DNA of 37,864 nucleotides from JBOFCS01 sp051646185 (GTDB lineage: Bacteria > Actinomycetota > Actinomycetes > Mycobacteriales > Mycobacteriaceae): assembly GCA_051646185.1 (NCBI GenBank), contig JBOFCS010000151.1, positions 1-37,864 of the forward strand, written 5' to 3'. Below are positions 23,308-31,963 of this stretch, piece after piece. The notes under the pieces were generated by a model. That model was not told the DNA's origin. It made no database searches and was given only the letters and a program-made list of their open reading frames with translations. Every line of letters starts with the position of its first letter. Position 1 is the stretch's first letter. The translations under genes and the position numbers were made by a program.

Positions 23308-23349
23308 CCTGGATGTGGGCTTCGTTCGTAGTGAAAGCCCACATCCAGG
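23308..23349. terminator. 15-bp perfect bidirectional terminator
   Basis: CCTGGATGTGGGCTT (23308-23322) and AAGCCCACATCCAGG (23335-23349) pair perfectly around a 12-base loop. It lies in the 63-base gap between two convergent acyl-CoA dehydrogenase genes and would stop transcripts from both sides. Confidence 0.8.
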
Positions 23350-23355
23350 GTGATG

Positions 23356-24492
23356 TTATAGACCGTAACTTTTTCCAATGATATCACGTTGAATTTCATT
23401 GGTACCACCGTAAATAGAGGATACCAGCGTTCTGCGAACGTGACCTTCCATATCAAATTCGCAAGCATAGCCGTAGCCCCCCATCATTTGCATACCGTCC
23501 AAAGCAACTCGTTTTGCAGTTTCAGTGAGCTTGAGTTTGGCCATGGATGCTTCACGTGGAAACATTTTTCCTGGATTGTCATCAATAAGCTTTGCAACGC
23601 TGTAGACAAGTAAGCGTCCACACTCAATCTCGGTGGCAAGGTCCGCAATCCGGTGGCGCAAAGCTTGAAAAGTTCCTACCGGCCTGCCAAATTGCTTACG
23701 TTCGGTAATGAACTTCAGGGCATCATCGAAAGCTCTTTGGGCAGTTCCGAGCATCACTGCAGCCAAGATGAGGCGTTCAATATTTAACCCAGACATGAGC
23801 TGTGGCCAAGCATTGTCAATTTCTCCAACAACTGCGTCCTCAGGTAGCTCACAGTCGGTGAAGTACAGGTCATTAACTTCTTTACCACCCATTGTTGGGA
23901 TACCACTAATTTTTAGTCCTGCTGTTCTGGCCGGAACGTGAAACATGGTGAGGCCCTGATGCTTAGATTCGCCTTTAGTGGTACGGGCTACCAGCAAAAT
24001 ATTTTGAGCAAAATGTGCATTCGAGCACCAGGTTTTTTGCCCATTAATGCGCCATCCGGTTGCTGTTTTTTCAGCTTTACATGACAGATTTCCAACGTCT
24101 GATCCGGCTTCTGGCTCAGACATCGAAATGGATTGACTTGCACCACGGACGATTCCACGGAGCACTTCTTGCTTTTGTTGTTGCGAACCATACTTTTGGT
24201 AGGCGGCACCGGTGATAAGGGTTGGCCCAATCCCGCCGATCGGAGCCATGCCAAGTGCTGCCTTTTCGAGTAGAATACACATATCAACAGTACTTCCGTC
24301 GGAACCACCAAACTCATCAGGGACTGTCACTCCAAGCCAGCCTAGGTCTGCCATCTTTCGATACAAACCTTCGTGATGAGATTCTTGCCCACCCTTGGTT
24401 AATGCATCACGTTGCTCGCGCGTCCCCGCCTCTTTTTGGCAGAAATCGCTGATCGCTTGTGCGAAGTCCTGTTGTTCATTCGTGAATAACAT
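23356..24492 (-). CDS. Acyl-CoA dehydrogenase (isovaleryl-CoA-dehydrogenase-like base)
   Basis: This 378-aa acyl-CoA dehydrogenase has ISMSEPEAGSDVGN and INGQKTWCSNA (flavin/substrate contacts), then GLNIERLILAAV and a C-terminal IYGGTNEIQRDIIG. In medium-chain enzymes the catalytic Glu sits in YEGT; here that place is Gly. The Glu in GLNIERL occupies the site used by isovaleryl-CoA dehydrogenase, so it is the probable base. That suggests branched or bulky acyl substrates. The ATG at 24492 is preferred over the adjacent GTG at 24495, eight bases after AGGA. It is transcribed leftward, away from the mce operon, with which it may share a regulatory region. Confidence 0.88.
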   Translation of the reverse strand: MLFTNEQQDFAQAISDFCQKEAGTREQRDALTKGGQESHHEGLYRKMADLGWLGVTVPDEFGGSDGSTVDMCILLEKAALGMAPIGGIGPTLITGAAYQKYGSQQQKQEVLRGIVRGASQSISMSEPEAGSDVGNLSCKAEKTATGWRINGQKTWCSNAHFAQNILLVARTTKGESKHQGLTMFHVPARTAGLKISGIPTMGGKEVNDLYFTDCELPEDAVVGEIDNAWPQLMSGLNIERLILAAVMLGTAQRAFDDALKFITERKQFGRPVGTFQALRHRIADLATEIECGRLLVYSVAKLIDDNPGKMFPREASMAKLKLTETAKRVALDGMQMMGGYGYACEFDMEGHVRRTLVSSIYGGTNEIQRDIIGKSYGL

Positions 24493-24759
24493 CACAGCTT
24501 TCCTACTCCTATGGTTAGATGCCCAGTAGAGGTTGCAGAGCGTCAGAGCCGCTCGCTGCCTCTTTTATACGATTACATCAAATATATGTGATGTTATATG
24601 TGAAGGGTGAGCTTAGGTGCAAGTGGTACCGCAACAAATGGCTGCTGTGGGGGTCGCTAATGCGAAAACACAGACAGACGAGGCTGAGTCATTTATGGTT
24701 TCCCTCACTATGCCAAGCAGTAGAATAAAGTTACTCACACGGACAGGCCAAAGATAGCG
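24493..24759. promoter_or_regulatory. Divergent promoter region of fadE and the mce operon
   Basis: This 267-base gap should hold the mce promoter. ACATCA (24575-24580) and TGATGT (24589-24594) are perfect inverted repeats spaced by eight, and ATATGTGA occurs twice in tandem around 24584-24603. They could be an operator for an mce regulator. A 46-codon frame runs from GTG 24617 to 24757 (VVPQQMAAVGVANAKTQTDE), ending just before yrbEA. It has only a weak ribosome site and no known relative, so I do not call it a gene. Confidence 0.4.
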
Positions 24760-25614
24760 ATGACAGCCCACTCCTACCATCAGGCGCGTGACTCATTACT
24801 TGTGGGTTTACGGTTTATCGCAGATGAGGCCCTTACCCGAGGGCGTTTTTCGTTAGAGACATTTGGTCGCCAATTGGTGTTGGCCGTATCGGGAATGCTG
24901 GCCACGATTGAACAAATCGGGCGCCGTCGATTTCCTTTTACTGAGTTCATTAAGCAATCAGCTTTTATGTCGACCACCGCTGTTGTGCCAACTTTTTTAG
25001 TAGCGATACCAGTGGGAGTGATTGTCTCTATTCAGGTGGGATCGATAGCCGATCAAGTAGGGGCTGCCGGGTTTTCCGGGGCAGCCACCGGGCTAGGGGT
25101 GATTCGCCAGGGAGCCCCACTTGTCACTTCCTTATTAATGGCTGGGGCGGTTGGGTCAGCTATTGCAGCTGATCTAGGTTCACGGACTATCCGGGAAGAG
25201 GTTGACGCTATGAAGGTTATGGGTATCTCACCGATAGAAAGGCTTGTTGCTCCCCGGCTGCTTGCAGCAATGCTAGTAAGTCTTTTGTTATGCGGTTTTG
25301 TTTGTTTTGTAGGTTTTATTACCGGGTATGTATTTAATGTCTATTTTCAGGATGGAACTCCAGGTAGTTATATAAGTACTTTTGCCTCCTTTGCCGAGCC
25401 TAGTGATTTGCTATTAGCCTTAGTCAAAGCGGTTATTTTTGGCGCGATAGTTGCCATAGTTTCCTGTGATAGGGGGTTAAATACCCGTGGCGGACCGGCT
25501 GGAGTGGCAAATTCGGTTAATGCGGCAGTAGTAAATTCGGTGATTGTACTTTTTGCTGTGAATGTGATTATCACCCAAATTTACGCGGTGTTTGTACCGC
25601 AAACGGTGGTATGA
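24760..25614 (+). CDS. yrbEA: YrbE/MlaE-family permease, first subunit
   Basis: This 284-aa inner-membrane permease of the Mce lipid-import ABC system is MlaE-like, with about five or six helices. Diagnostic parts are AAFVPTF-like STTAVVPTFLVAIPVGVIVS, the coupling-helix region GSAIAADLGSRTIREEVDAMKVMGI (an EExDA motif) and the C-terminal RGLNTRGGPAGVANSVNAAV. It pairs with YrbEB and with an MceG ATPase, which is not encoded in this window. An N-terminal stretch of ~60 residues precedes the first helix, longer than usual. Its stop is one base before the ATG of yrbEB. Confidence 0.93.
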   Translation: MTAHSYHQARDSLLVGLRFIADEALTRGRFSLETFGRQLVLAVSGMLATIEQIGRRRFPFTEFIKQSAFMSTTAVVPTFLVAIPVGVIVSIQVGSIADQVGAAGFSGAATGLGVIRQGAPLVTSLLMAGAVGSAIAADLGSRTIREEVDAMKVMGISPIERLVAPRLLAAMLVSLLLCGFVCFVGFITGYVFNVYFQDGTPGSYISTFASFAEPSDLLLALVKAVIFGAIVAIVSCDRGLNTRGGPAGVANSVNAAVVNSVIVLFAVNVIITQIYAVFVPQTVV

Positions 25615-25615
25615 A

Positions 25616-26485
25616 ATGACAAATCCAGCAAGGTATTATCCGCCGATCATCCGGCAACTACAGTTTATAACTGGGCTTTTCCATGGTATTCCCTTGGGTT
25701 TAGCGCGCCTTGGTCATCAGGTGACATTTTTTGGGCGTGCAACCGTTGCGATCCCCTTTGCCATGAAGCAGTATCGCAAAGAAGTATGGCGCTTGCTATC
25801 AGATGTTACCTGGGGAAATGGCGCGATTGTGGTGGGCGGCGGCACTCTGGGGGTGATGATACTTCTTGGAATTTTTGGTGGTGCCACAGTAGGCATTGAG
25901 GGTTATACGGCGCTCAATATCCTTGGTATGGGACCAGTTACTGGAGCAATTTCAGCTTTTGGGACTACTCGAGAATTAGGCCCGCTCCTTGCAGCAATAG
26001 CTTTTGCCGCGCAGTCGGGCTGCAGATTTACCGCACAGCTAGGATCAATGCGCATTAATGAAGAGGTGGATGCTTTAGAATCTATTGCAATTCAACCACT
26101 TCCATATTTAGTAAGCACAAGATTGATCGCAGCATCAATCTCCATCCTACCGCTGTACCTTGTCGGTTTGGCCGCTAATTACATAGCCTGCAGGCTATTT
26201 GTTGCCTTTCAATCCGGTAAGGGTTCTGGAACGTATCTACATTATTTTTATCAATTTTTGGCATCAACTGATATCTTGTACTCAATACTTAAAGCTGTAA
26301 TTTTTGTTATTCTCACGACATTGGTTCAGTGCTATTACGGTTTTAATGCCAGTGGTGGTCCTTCGGGAGTTGGGGTTGCAGCAGGACGGGCTATTCGGGC
26401 GGCGATTGTTGTCATAGTATTTGCAAATCTTATTCTGACCTTGCTGTTTTGGGGCACAGCCCCAGGTATTCGGATCTCGGGGTGA
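25616..26485 (+). CDS. yrbEB: YrbE/MlaE-family permease, second subunit
   Basis: This 289-aa partner permease has the family pattern FGTTRELGPLLAAIAFAAQS, then MRINEEVDALESIAIQP (the EExDA coupling motif) and YYGFNASGGPSGVGVAAGRA. The ATG at 25616, one base after the yrbEA stop, is chosen over an in-frame TTG at 25592 inside yrbEA. With YrbEA it forms the heterodimeric channel base to which the Mce protein hexamer docks. mceA starts five bases after its stop. Confidence 0.93.
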   Translation: MTNPARYYPPIIRQLQFITGLFHGIPLGLARLGHQVTFFGRATVAIPFAMKQYRKEVWRLLSDVTWGNGAIVVGGGTLGVMILLGIFGGATVGIEGYTALNILGMGPVTGAISAFGTTRELGPLLAAIAFAAQSGCRFTAQLGSMRINEEVDALESIAIQPLPYLVSTRLIAASISILPLYLVGLAANYIACRLFVAFQSGKGSGTYLHYFYQFLASTDILYSILKAVIFVILTTLVQCYYGFNASGGPSGVGVAAGRAIRAAIVVIVFANLILTLLFWGTAPGIRISG

Positions 26486-26489
26486 GAGC

Positions 26490-27758
26490 ATGATTATTGA
26501 CCCATCGGATCGTGGACCCACGATGAATTCGTTAATGTTAAGGGGGTTTTTGACCCTAGTGGTGGCAGCATTACTTGGGTTTCTATTGTCAGCTAAATAC
26601 CGGGGTGAGTTTGCAACAGAAGTGACTGTTACCGCACAAATGGTCGATGTTGGAGATGGACTACCCAATAACGCTGATGTTAAGTATCGAGGAGTTTTAG
26701 TTGGCAGCGTGGTTGGCAGCGGAATTTCTGAAGAAAACTCTGGGAAATATCTCGAACTGAAACTAAATTCAAATTTCTCCGAAAATATTCCGGAAAATAC
26801 AACTGCAAGAATTGTCCCAAGTAATATTTTTGCTGTTTCATCTATCGAACTTTTATCTCCGAACAATCCTAGTCCCAAAAGCATTGCCGATGGGGTAAAA
26901 ATTTTCCAGGATAAGTCGGCTTCTACCTTAGCGCTACAGTCGGCAATGGATAGTTTGCGCAGAATATTGACTGCAATTGATTCGTCAAAACTCGGACAAG
27001 CTTTAGGCACAATCTCAGATACGTTGAGGGGTCGTGGCGCTGAAATCGGCAAAATGATCGATGATCTTGCTAGCTATTTGCCAGCAATAAATAGTAGTTT
27101 TCCCGACCCAAACAAGGATTTGAACTCGCTTGAAAGCGCATTAGTCGGGATTAATCAATCAGCACCAGAATTGATTGAGACGATCGGTAAAACGGTCGGA
27201 CCAAGTAAGCTTTTATTTGAAAAGCAGAGCGAATTAAAAAGCCTGATGACTGCCGGAGGTGCTTTGCTTGGCTCAGTCAATAATCTTATTCAATCCAATG
27301 GCGACAACGGTATTCGAGTTGTTCAAGGACTTGCTCCCACACTTTCGGCAGTTATGGATCAGCCTAAAGCTATATCAGAATTGATTTCAACTTTGCGTAA
27401 CTTTGCAAATAAGGTGGGAAATTCGCTCAACGGAATTAACGGTCAACTACTTTTTAATATGATTGTTTCATTAACTCCAGCAAAGCCTTATACCCAAGAT
27501 GACTGCCCAAAATATGGTGGGATGGTAGGTCCGAATTGCAGTGATATTTTGCCGGGTGCTACGGGTGTATCCGATAATGGAGTAGATGGATATAAGGTTT
27601 TCCACGGAAATATTGGTGGGGTGGGAAGTAAGCAAGAGCGTCAGGCTGCCAGTGTGGTACTTGGTCGAGAGGTTACAGATGCTGACATATTGATGTTTGG
27701 TCCAATCTTGCGGGGTACTACCTCCTATTTTGTGCAGTCAGGTGGGGAGCGAAAATGA
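26490..27758 (+). CDS. mceA: MceA substrate-binding subunit
   Basis: The 422-aa protein has one N-terminal membrane helix (about 19-38) and then an MCE/MlaD domain (about 43-125, with ADVKYRGVLVGSV). A long helical region follows, and a C-terminal tail has YTQDDCPKYGG, typical of MceA proteins. It spans the periplasm-like space as one strand of the hexameric Mce tunnel that carries hydrophobic molecules towards YrbE. The DPSDRGPT leader before the helix supports the chosen start. Overlaps mceB by four bases (ATGA). Confidence 0.93.
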   Translation: MIIDPSDRGPTMNSLMLRGFLTLVVAALLGFLLSAKYRGEFATEVTVTAQMVDVGDGLPNNADVKYRGVLVGSVVGSGISEENSGKYLELKLNSNFSENIPENTTARIVPSNIFAVSSIELLSPNNPSPKSIADGVKIFQDKSASTLALQSAMDSLRRILTAIDSSKLGQALGTISDTLRGRGAEIGKMIDDLASYLPAINSSFPDPNKDLNSLESALVGINQSAPELIETIGKTVGPSKLLFEKQSELKSLMTAGGALLGSVNNLIQSNGDNGIRVVQGLAPTLSAVMDQPKAISELISTLRNFANKVGNSLNGINGQLLFNMIVSLTPAKPYTQDDCPKYGGMVGPNCSDILPGATGVSDNGVDGYKVFHGNIGGVGSKQERQAASVVLGREVTDADILMFGPILRGTTSYFVQSGGERK

Positions 27759-28777
27759 CAGTAAATAAACCATTAGTCGGGTTCTCGATGTTTGGGGTTG
27801 TAGCACTATTGTTAACATCAATTATTTGGTTTACCTTGGAGCGCAACGTAAGTGGAAAAACAAATTCATACACTGCAATATTTTCTGACGTCTCAGGGTT
27901 GCGTAGTGGTGATGATGTACGAATGGCAGGTGTTCGGGTGGGGCGAGTTGAAGCAGTGGAGCTTGTTGACAATCAAGCGAAGGTGTCTTTTATTGTTCAA
28001 GAGGATCAGAAAATTTTTGATAATACTAGGGCCTTAATTCGCTATCAGAATCTTATTGGCCAGCGTTATATAGCATTGGCATTGCCACATAATGAGCGTG
28101 GAATGGAAATGACTTCCGGAGCTAGTATAGATATTAAAAATACCGAGCCATCTTTTGATATATCATTGCTACTCAATGGATTTGAACCACTATTTGCTAC
28201 GTTAAACCCGGAACAGATTAATTCCCTTTCGGAGAGCATTGTGCAAGCAGTTCAAGGAGACGGGGCCTCATTGGCAAGTTTGATAGCTCAGAGCACAACT
28301 TTAGCAACAACTTTTGCGAATAAAGATGAGGTCTTAGGAAGTCTTATAGAAAATCTTGGTTCGGCACTGAATCAATTAAATATGCAGAGCACAGAACTTA
28401 AAAGCGTTATACTACAGGTACGAAAGTTGGTTGAGGGGCTTAATGGTCAGTCAGCAACCTTGGGGTCTTCAGTGCTGAAAATTGGTGACGCAGCGGATTC
28501 GTTAGCCACGATGTTGGGAAGCATCCAACCATCATTAAAAACTACTCTTGATTCGGCAAAGCAGGCTTCAGTATTGCTAACGTCATTGGGTGAAAAATTA
28601 GATAAGACAGCACAAGACGTACCGATATTTCTTGCCGGATTAATTCGTGCATCACAGTCTGGTACTTATTTTGCCCTATATCTTTGTGAGTTGGATGTAT
28701 CACTTTATGGAGTACTGTTCCCGCCGGGATTGTTTTCGCAGATCGGTGGAAAATCTCACTCTAAGGTCTGCCGATGA
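27755..28777 (+). CDS. mceB: MceB subunit
   Basis: This 340-aa protein has an N-terminal helix (about 8-27), an MCE domain (about 37-113, with SGLRSGDDVRMAGVRVGRVE and IGQRYIALAL) and a long coiled, helical needle domain (about 145-310). It ends in the short tail typical of MceB. It overlaps mceA and mceC by ATGA, so it is translationally coupled. It is a hexamer component of the lipid conduit. No unusual feature is seen. Confidence 0.92.
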   Translation: MTVNKPLVGFSMFGVVALLLTSIIWFTLERNVSGKTNSYTAIFSDVSGLRSGDDVRMAGVRVGRVEAVELVDNQAKVSFIVQEDQKIFDNTRALIRYQNLIGQRYIALALPHNERGMEMTSGASIDIKNTEPSFDISLLLNGFEPLFATLNPEQINSLSESIVQAVQGDGASLASLIAQSTTLATTFANKDEVLGSLIENLGSALNQLNMQSTELKSVILQVRKLVEGLNGQSATLGSSVLKIGDAADSLATMLGSIQPSLKTTLDSAKQASVLLTSLGEKLDKTAQDVPIFLAGLIRASQSGTYFALYLCELDVSLYGVLFPPGLFSQIGGKSHSKVCR

Positions 28778-29793
28778 TAAAAGGTGAATCACTAGTAAAA
28801 AAAGTAAAAGCTTTATGGAAAACTTATCCAACACATCGACTTACCTGGATCGGTGGGATAGGAGTTTTTGTTATTATTGGCACGATTGGGTCTTTGTTTT
28901 TGATCAAGGAAGCCGGAATTACCCGGCAGACCTATACTGCGGAATTCAGCCAGGCAGCGGGAATACGTCCGGGTGATTCTGTACGAATTGCGGGGGTTGA
29001 GGTAGGGGAAGTTTCGGGTACCGAACTGGTGGGTGGTCGAGTGGAAGTTGCTATGAGTCTTAAACGTGAACTTAATCTTGGCGATACGACTAAAGCTTCT
29101 ATTAAACTATCAACATTATTAGGTGCACGCTATGTGGAGATAAAACCGGCAGGTAACGGTGATAGCAATCTCATTCCCTTGCAAAATACGGAAGTTCCTT
29201 ATGATTTAGCCAAGACCATAGAAACAGGTACACCAATTTTCGCTGGCATTGATGGAAAAGCGCTGGAAAAATCTCTTGAAGCGCTTAATAGTGAACTAAA
29301 GAATTCTCCTGAGCTTACTGCTGAAGCGCTTGATGGGATAGGAACTTTGTCTGGTGTTATAGCTGATCGAAAAGAGCAAGTGGGCAGGTTATTGAAAGAT
29401 ATAAATGAGATTACAAGTACCTTGTATGACAGCAGATTTGACATTATGGTACTTATCGCACAAGGCCAGGATCTTGGCCAAAAAATTATGAAAAGGCAGG
29501 AAATCCTAGTCAAGTTACTCGACGCAGTAAGCGCGTTGGGTAATCAGCTAACAAACTTAGCAAATGAGGATGAAGGAAATTTTGGGCAGGTAATTTCTGA
29601 ATTAGAATTAATATCTGAAGGATTAAAAAAGAATGAGCAAAATCTTATTAATATTGTTCAACTACTTCCAGTTACTTCACGCCATATAGCTAATTCTTTA
29701 GGATCAGGGAATTGGATCGAATTAACAGCACCATGGGGCTTTTTCCCCGATAATTGGTTGTGCTTAGCGCAAGTGATTCAGGGGTGTCAGTAA
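28774..29793 (+). CDS. mceC: MceC subunit
   Basis: This 339-aa protein has a cytoplasmic basic leader, one membrane helix (about 28-46) and an MCE domain (AGIRPGDSVRIAGVEVGEVS ... LLGARYVEIKPAG). A helical needle region follows, and the C-terminus is short (WGFFPDNWLCLAQVIQGCQ). The order of genes and the domain pattern identify it as the third Mce subunit. The stop overlaps the mceD start by one base (TAATG). Confidence 0.92.
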   Translation: MIKGESLVKKVKALWKTYPTHRLTWIGGIGVFVIIGTIGSLFLIKEAGITRQTYTAEFSQAAGIRPGDSVRIAGVEVGEVSGTELVGGRVEVAMSLKRELNLGDTTKASIKLSTLLGARYVEIKPAGNGDSNLIPLQNTEVPYDLAKTIETGTPIFAGIDGKALEKSLEALNSELKNSPELTAEALDGIGTLSGVIADRKEQVGRLLKDINEITSTLYDSRFDIMVLIAQGQDLGQKIMKRQEILVKLLDAVSALGNQLTNLANEDEGNFGQVISELELISEGLKKNEQNLINIVQLLPVTSRHIANSLGSGNWIELTAPWGFFPDNWLCLAQVIQGCQ

Positions 29794-30875
29794 TGAAAAG
29801 TGTTAAAAGTTTCTTATTAGCTTGCTTGATGCTTGTGATATCGGGATGCACAGTAGGATCTAGTGGTTCACCTTTTATTCGGTACAATCACTTAACGGCA
29901 AAATTTGATAATGCCGCAGGAATTTTTGAAGGAAATGATGTTTCAGTCTTAGGAATGCCAGTGGGGAGGATAACCAAGATTGAGCCCAAAGGTTCTTATG
30001 TGGAAGTGTCCTTTGATATAGCTAGTAGCATTGAGCTGCCCGCCGATGTGCAGGCAGTTATTGTTTCACCTTCAGTAGTTACTGATCGTCATGTGGAACT
30101 TACTCCGGCGTATTCAGGCAGTGGTCCGGTGATGAGTTCGGGAACAGTTATCCCTTTGAGTCGCACTAAAACACCTGTAGAATTAGATCAGGTTATTAAG
30201 ACGGTTCAGGCATTGGCTGGCAGCTTCTCGTCAAGAACGGAGGGTGGCAGTATCATTTCTGATGCCATAGCTCTTACCGATGCCAATTTATCGGGAAATG
30301 GTGCAAAGATTAAAGATACGTTGAACGAATTATCACAAGCCCTGCAAGTTGGGGTGGATAACCGAGATGCTATTTCTAGCATTATTATCAAAGTGAATGA
30401 GCTTGCTCTGCTTATCGCCAGTAATGACTCAGCGGTAAGGAAATTTAGTGGAGCGATAACACAGGTGAGTTCTTTACTTGAGCAGCAGTCTCCTGGACTT
30501 GAAGGTTCACTGCAAAAGTTAAATAGTTTTCTAGAGAATACAGCAACACTTTTAGATGAAAAGGGCGGAAGTTTAACTTCCACGGTGACAAACCTATCGG
30601 CATTATTCACTACTTTGCAGAAGTATTCACGCGAGATTATTGAAATGGTGGATGTTACTCCTTTAGCTTTTCAGAATCTTGGTAGATCAGTAAGCCTGGA
30701 AGAACGTGCCTGGCGTGTTCACGGGCTAACCGACAGATTGCTTTTTGATACAGAATTACTCAATGTATTTTGTCAGCGGGTTCAACTGAGAACTGAAGGA
30801 TGTAGAACCGGGCGTCTACAGGATTTTGGTCCAGATTTAGGTATTTCACAAGCAATGTTGGGTCTAATGCAATGA
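29793..30875 (+). CDS. mceD: MceD subunit with lipoprotein signal
   Basis: The ATG at 29793 overlaps the mceC stop; an upstream in-frame TTG at 29754 lies within mceC and is rejected. The 360-aa product begins MKSVKSFLLACLMLVISGC, a signal peptide ending in a lipobox, so it appears to be lipidated. The MCE domain follows (about 25-105, GNDVSVLGMPVGRITKIE, VTDRHVELTPAY), then a long helical region. In the Mce systems I know best the E subunit is the lipoprotein, while D has an ordinary membrane helix. Here both D and E carry a lipobox. Its stop overlaps mceE (ATGA). Confidence 0.9.
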   Translation: MKSVKSFLLACLMLVISGCTVGSSGSPFIRYNHLTAKFDNAAGIFEGNDVSVLGMPVGRITKIEPKGSYVEVSFDIASSIELPADVQAVIVSPSVVTDRHVELTPAYSGSGPVMSSGTVIPLSRTKTPVELDQVIKTVQALAGSFSSRTEGGSIISDAIALTDANLSGNGAKIKDTLNELSQALQVGVDNRDAISSIIIKVNELALLIASNDSAVRKFSGAITQVSSLLEQQSPGLEGSLQKLNSFLENTATLLDEKGGSLTSTVTNLSALFTTLQKYSREIIEMVDVTPLAFQNLGRSVSLEERAWRVHGLTDRLLFDTELLNVFCQRVQLRTEGCRTGRLQDFGPDLGISQAMLGLMQ

Positions 30876-31963
30876 TAAAGCGAATAAAGCTATTCGGAAT
30901 CTTAACAACTGTACTCTCGCTAACTTCTTGTAGCAGTGGTATAACAGTTGCTGATCTCCCGCTTCCCAATAATAGTGGTATTGAAGGTGGTTACCGAATA
31001 ATTGGTGAGTTTACTAATGCATTGAATTTACCTGAGCAGGCAAAGGTAAAGCTTGGTGGTATTACCGTTGGCGAAGTTGAAGTAATTAATGTCAAAGACT
31101 ATGTAGCTTCTGTAACAATGAAGATAAACAACACTATTCGATTAAAAGAAGGAACTACTGCAAGCTTGCGTCAAGCTACACCGTTAGGTGATGTTTTTAT
31201 TGCTTTATCGGAAACATCAAGTACTGCAACAGAAAAATATTTAACCGATAATGCTGTGCTTTCCCGGGAGCAGACCAGTGCAGCGGCTACGGTTGAAGAT
31301 CTCTTGGTGGCAGCCTCATTGATTGTTCATGGTGGTGGACTGAGGGAATTTGGAACGATAATTTCTGAACTTGATGCAGCAGTAGGCGGTCGTGGCGGTA
31401 AAATTTCAACGATAATTAAAGAATTTACTTCAACTATTTCTAGTCTCAATGAGCAAACTGACAAAATTGATGCGGTTTTAGACCAAGCAGCAATTTTGGC
31501 AGTAACTCTTGATCAGGGAAAAAACGTTGTAGCAGAAGCGAGTATCACACTAGGTGCAGGTGTGGAAGTTGTGAATAACAGTATTGCTGGCCTAGTGGGA
31601 GTGCTAGCAAAAGCTTCATTAGCAGGAGAAGCAGCGACAACCTTCGTGAACAAATCTGGCGGCGATTTAAAAGACTTGATCATTGCTCTGGGGCGGGTGC
31701 TAAGCGATATTGCTGAAACTGAGGAAGATTTAGAACCAACATTGGATAGTGTTCACGCACTCATACCGGGATTTGCTGCTACTAGCGAAGGCTCAGCAAT
31801 AGCAGGAACTTTACGAGCTTACAGTTTCAGCACCGGTATTGGCGTTGATCCTACAAGCCATTTGCCCGACGACAAGGATATGCAAGCGGCTTTAGCGGCT
31901 ATCAGGCAGACACTAGAGCGGGTGCAGGCTAGACTTACTGGGACACAGGGGTGCTGCCAATGA
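30872..31963 (+). CDS. mceE: MceE lipoprotein subunit (LprK/LprN-like)
   Basis: This 363-aa lipoprotein has the signal MIKRIKLFGILTTVLSLTSC ending in a lipobox. It is followed by the E-subunit hallmark DLPLPNNSGIEGGY and the MCE domain (VKLGGITVGEVEVINVKDY ... TPLGDVFIALS). A helical needle region ends near residue 300, and the tail has GTQGCCQ. It corresponds to LprK/LprN-type MceE proteins. It overlaps mceD and mceF by ATGA. Confidence 0.92.
   Translation: MIKRIKLFGILTTVLSLTSCSSGITVADLPLPNNSGIEGGYRIIGEFTNALNLPEQAKVKLGGITVGEVEVINVKDYVASVTMKINNTIRLKEGTTASLRQATPLGDVFIALSETSSTATEKYLTDNAVLSREQTSAAATVEDLLVAASLIVHGGGLREFGTIISELDAAVGGRGGKISTIIKEFTSTISSLNEQTDKIDAVLDQAAILAVTLDQGKNVVAEASITLGAGVEVVNNSIAGLVGVLAKASLAGEAATTFVNKSGGDLKDLIIALGRVLSDIAETEEDLEPTLDSVHALIPGFAATSEGSAIAGTLRAYSFSTGIGVDPTSHLPDDKDMQAALAAIRQTLERVQARLTGTQGCCQ

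Noticed and set aside
24617..24757. 46-codon frame from GTG, ending just before yrbEA
   Set aside because: Weak ribosome site and no recognisable relative; kept only as a remark in the promoter-region entry.
26282..27052. 256-codon leftward frame across yrbEB and mceA
   Set aside because: It crosses two certain coupled genes on the other strand and encodes no recognisable protein.
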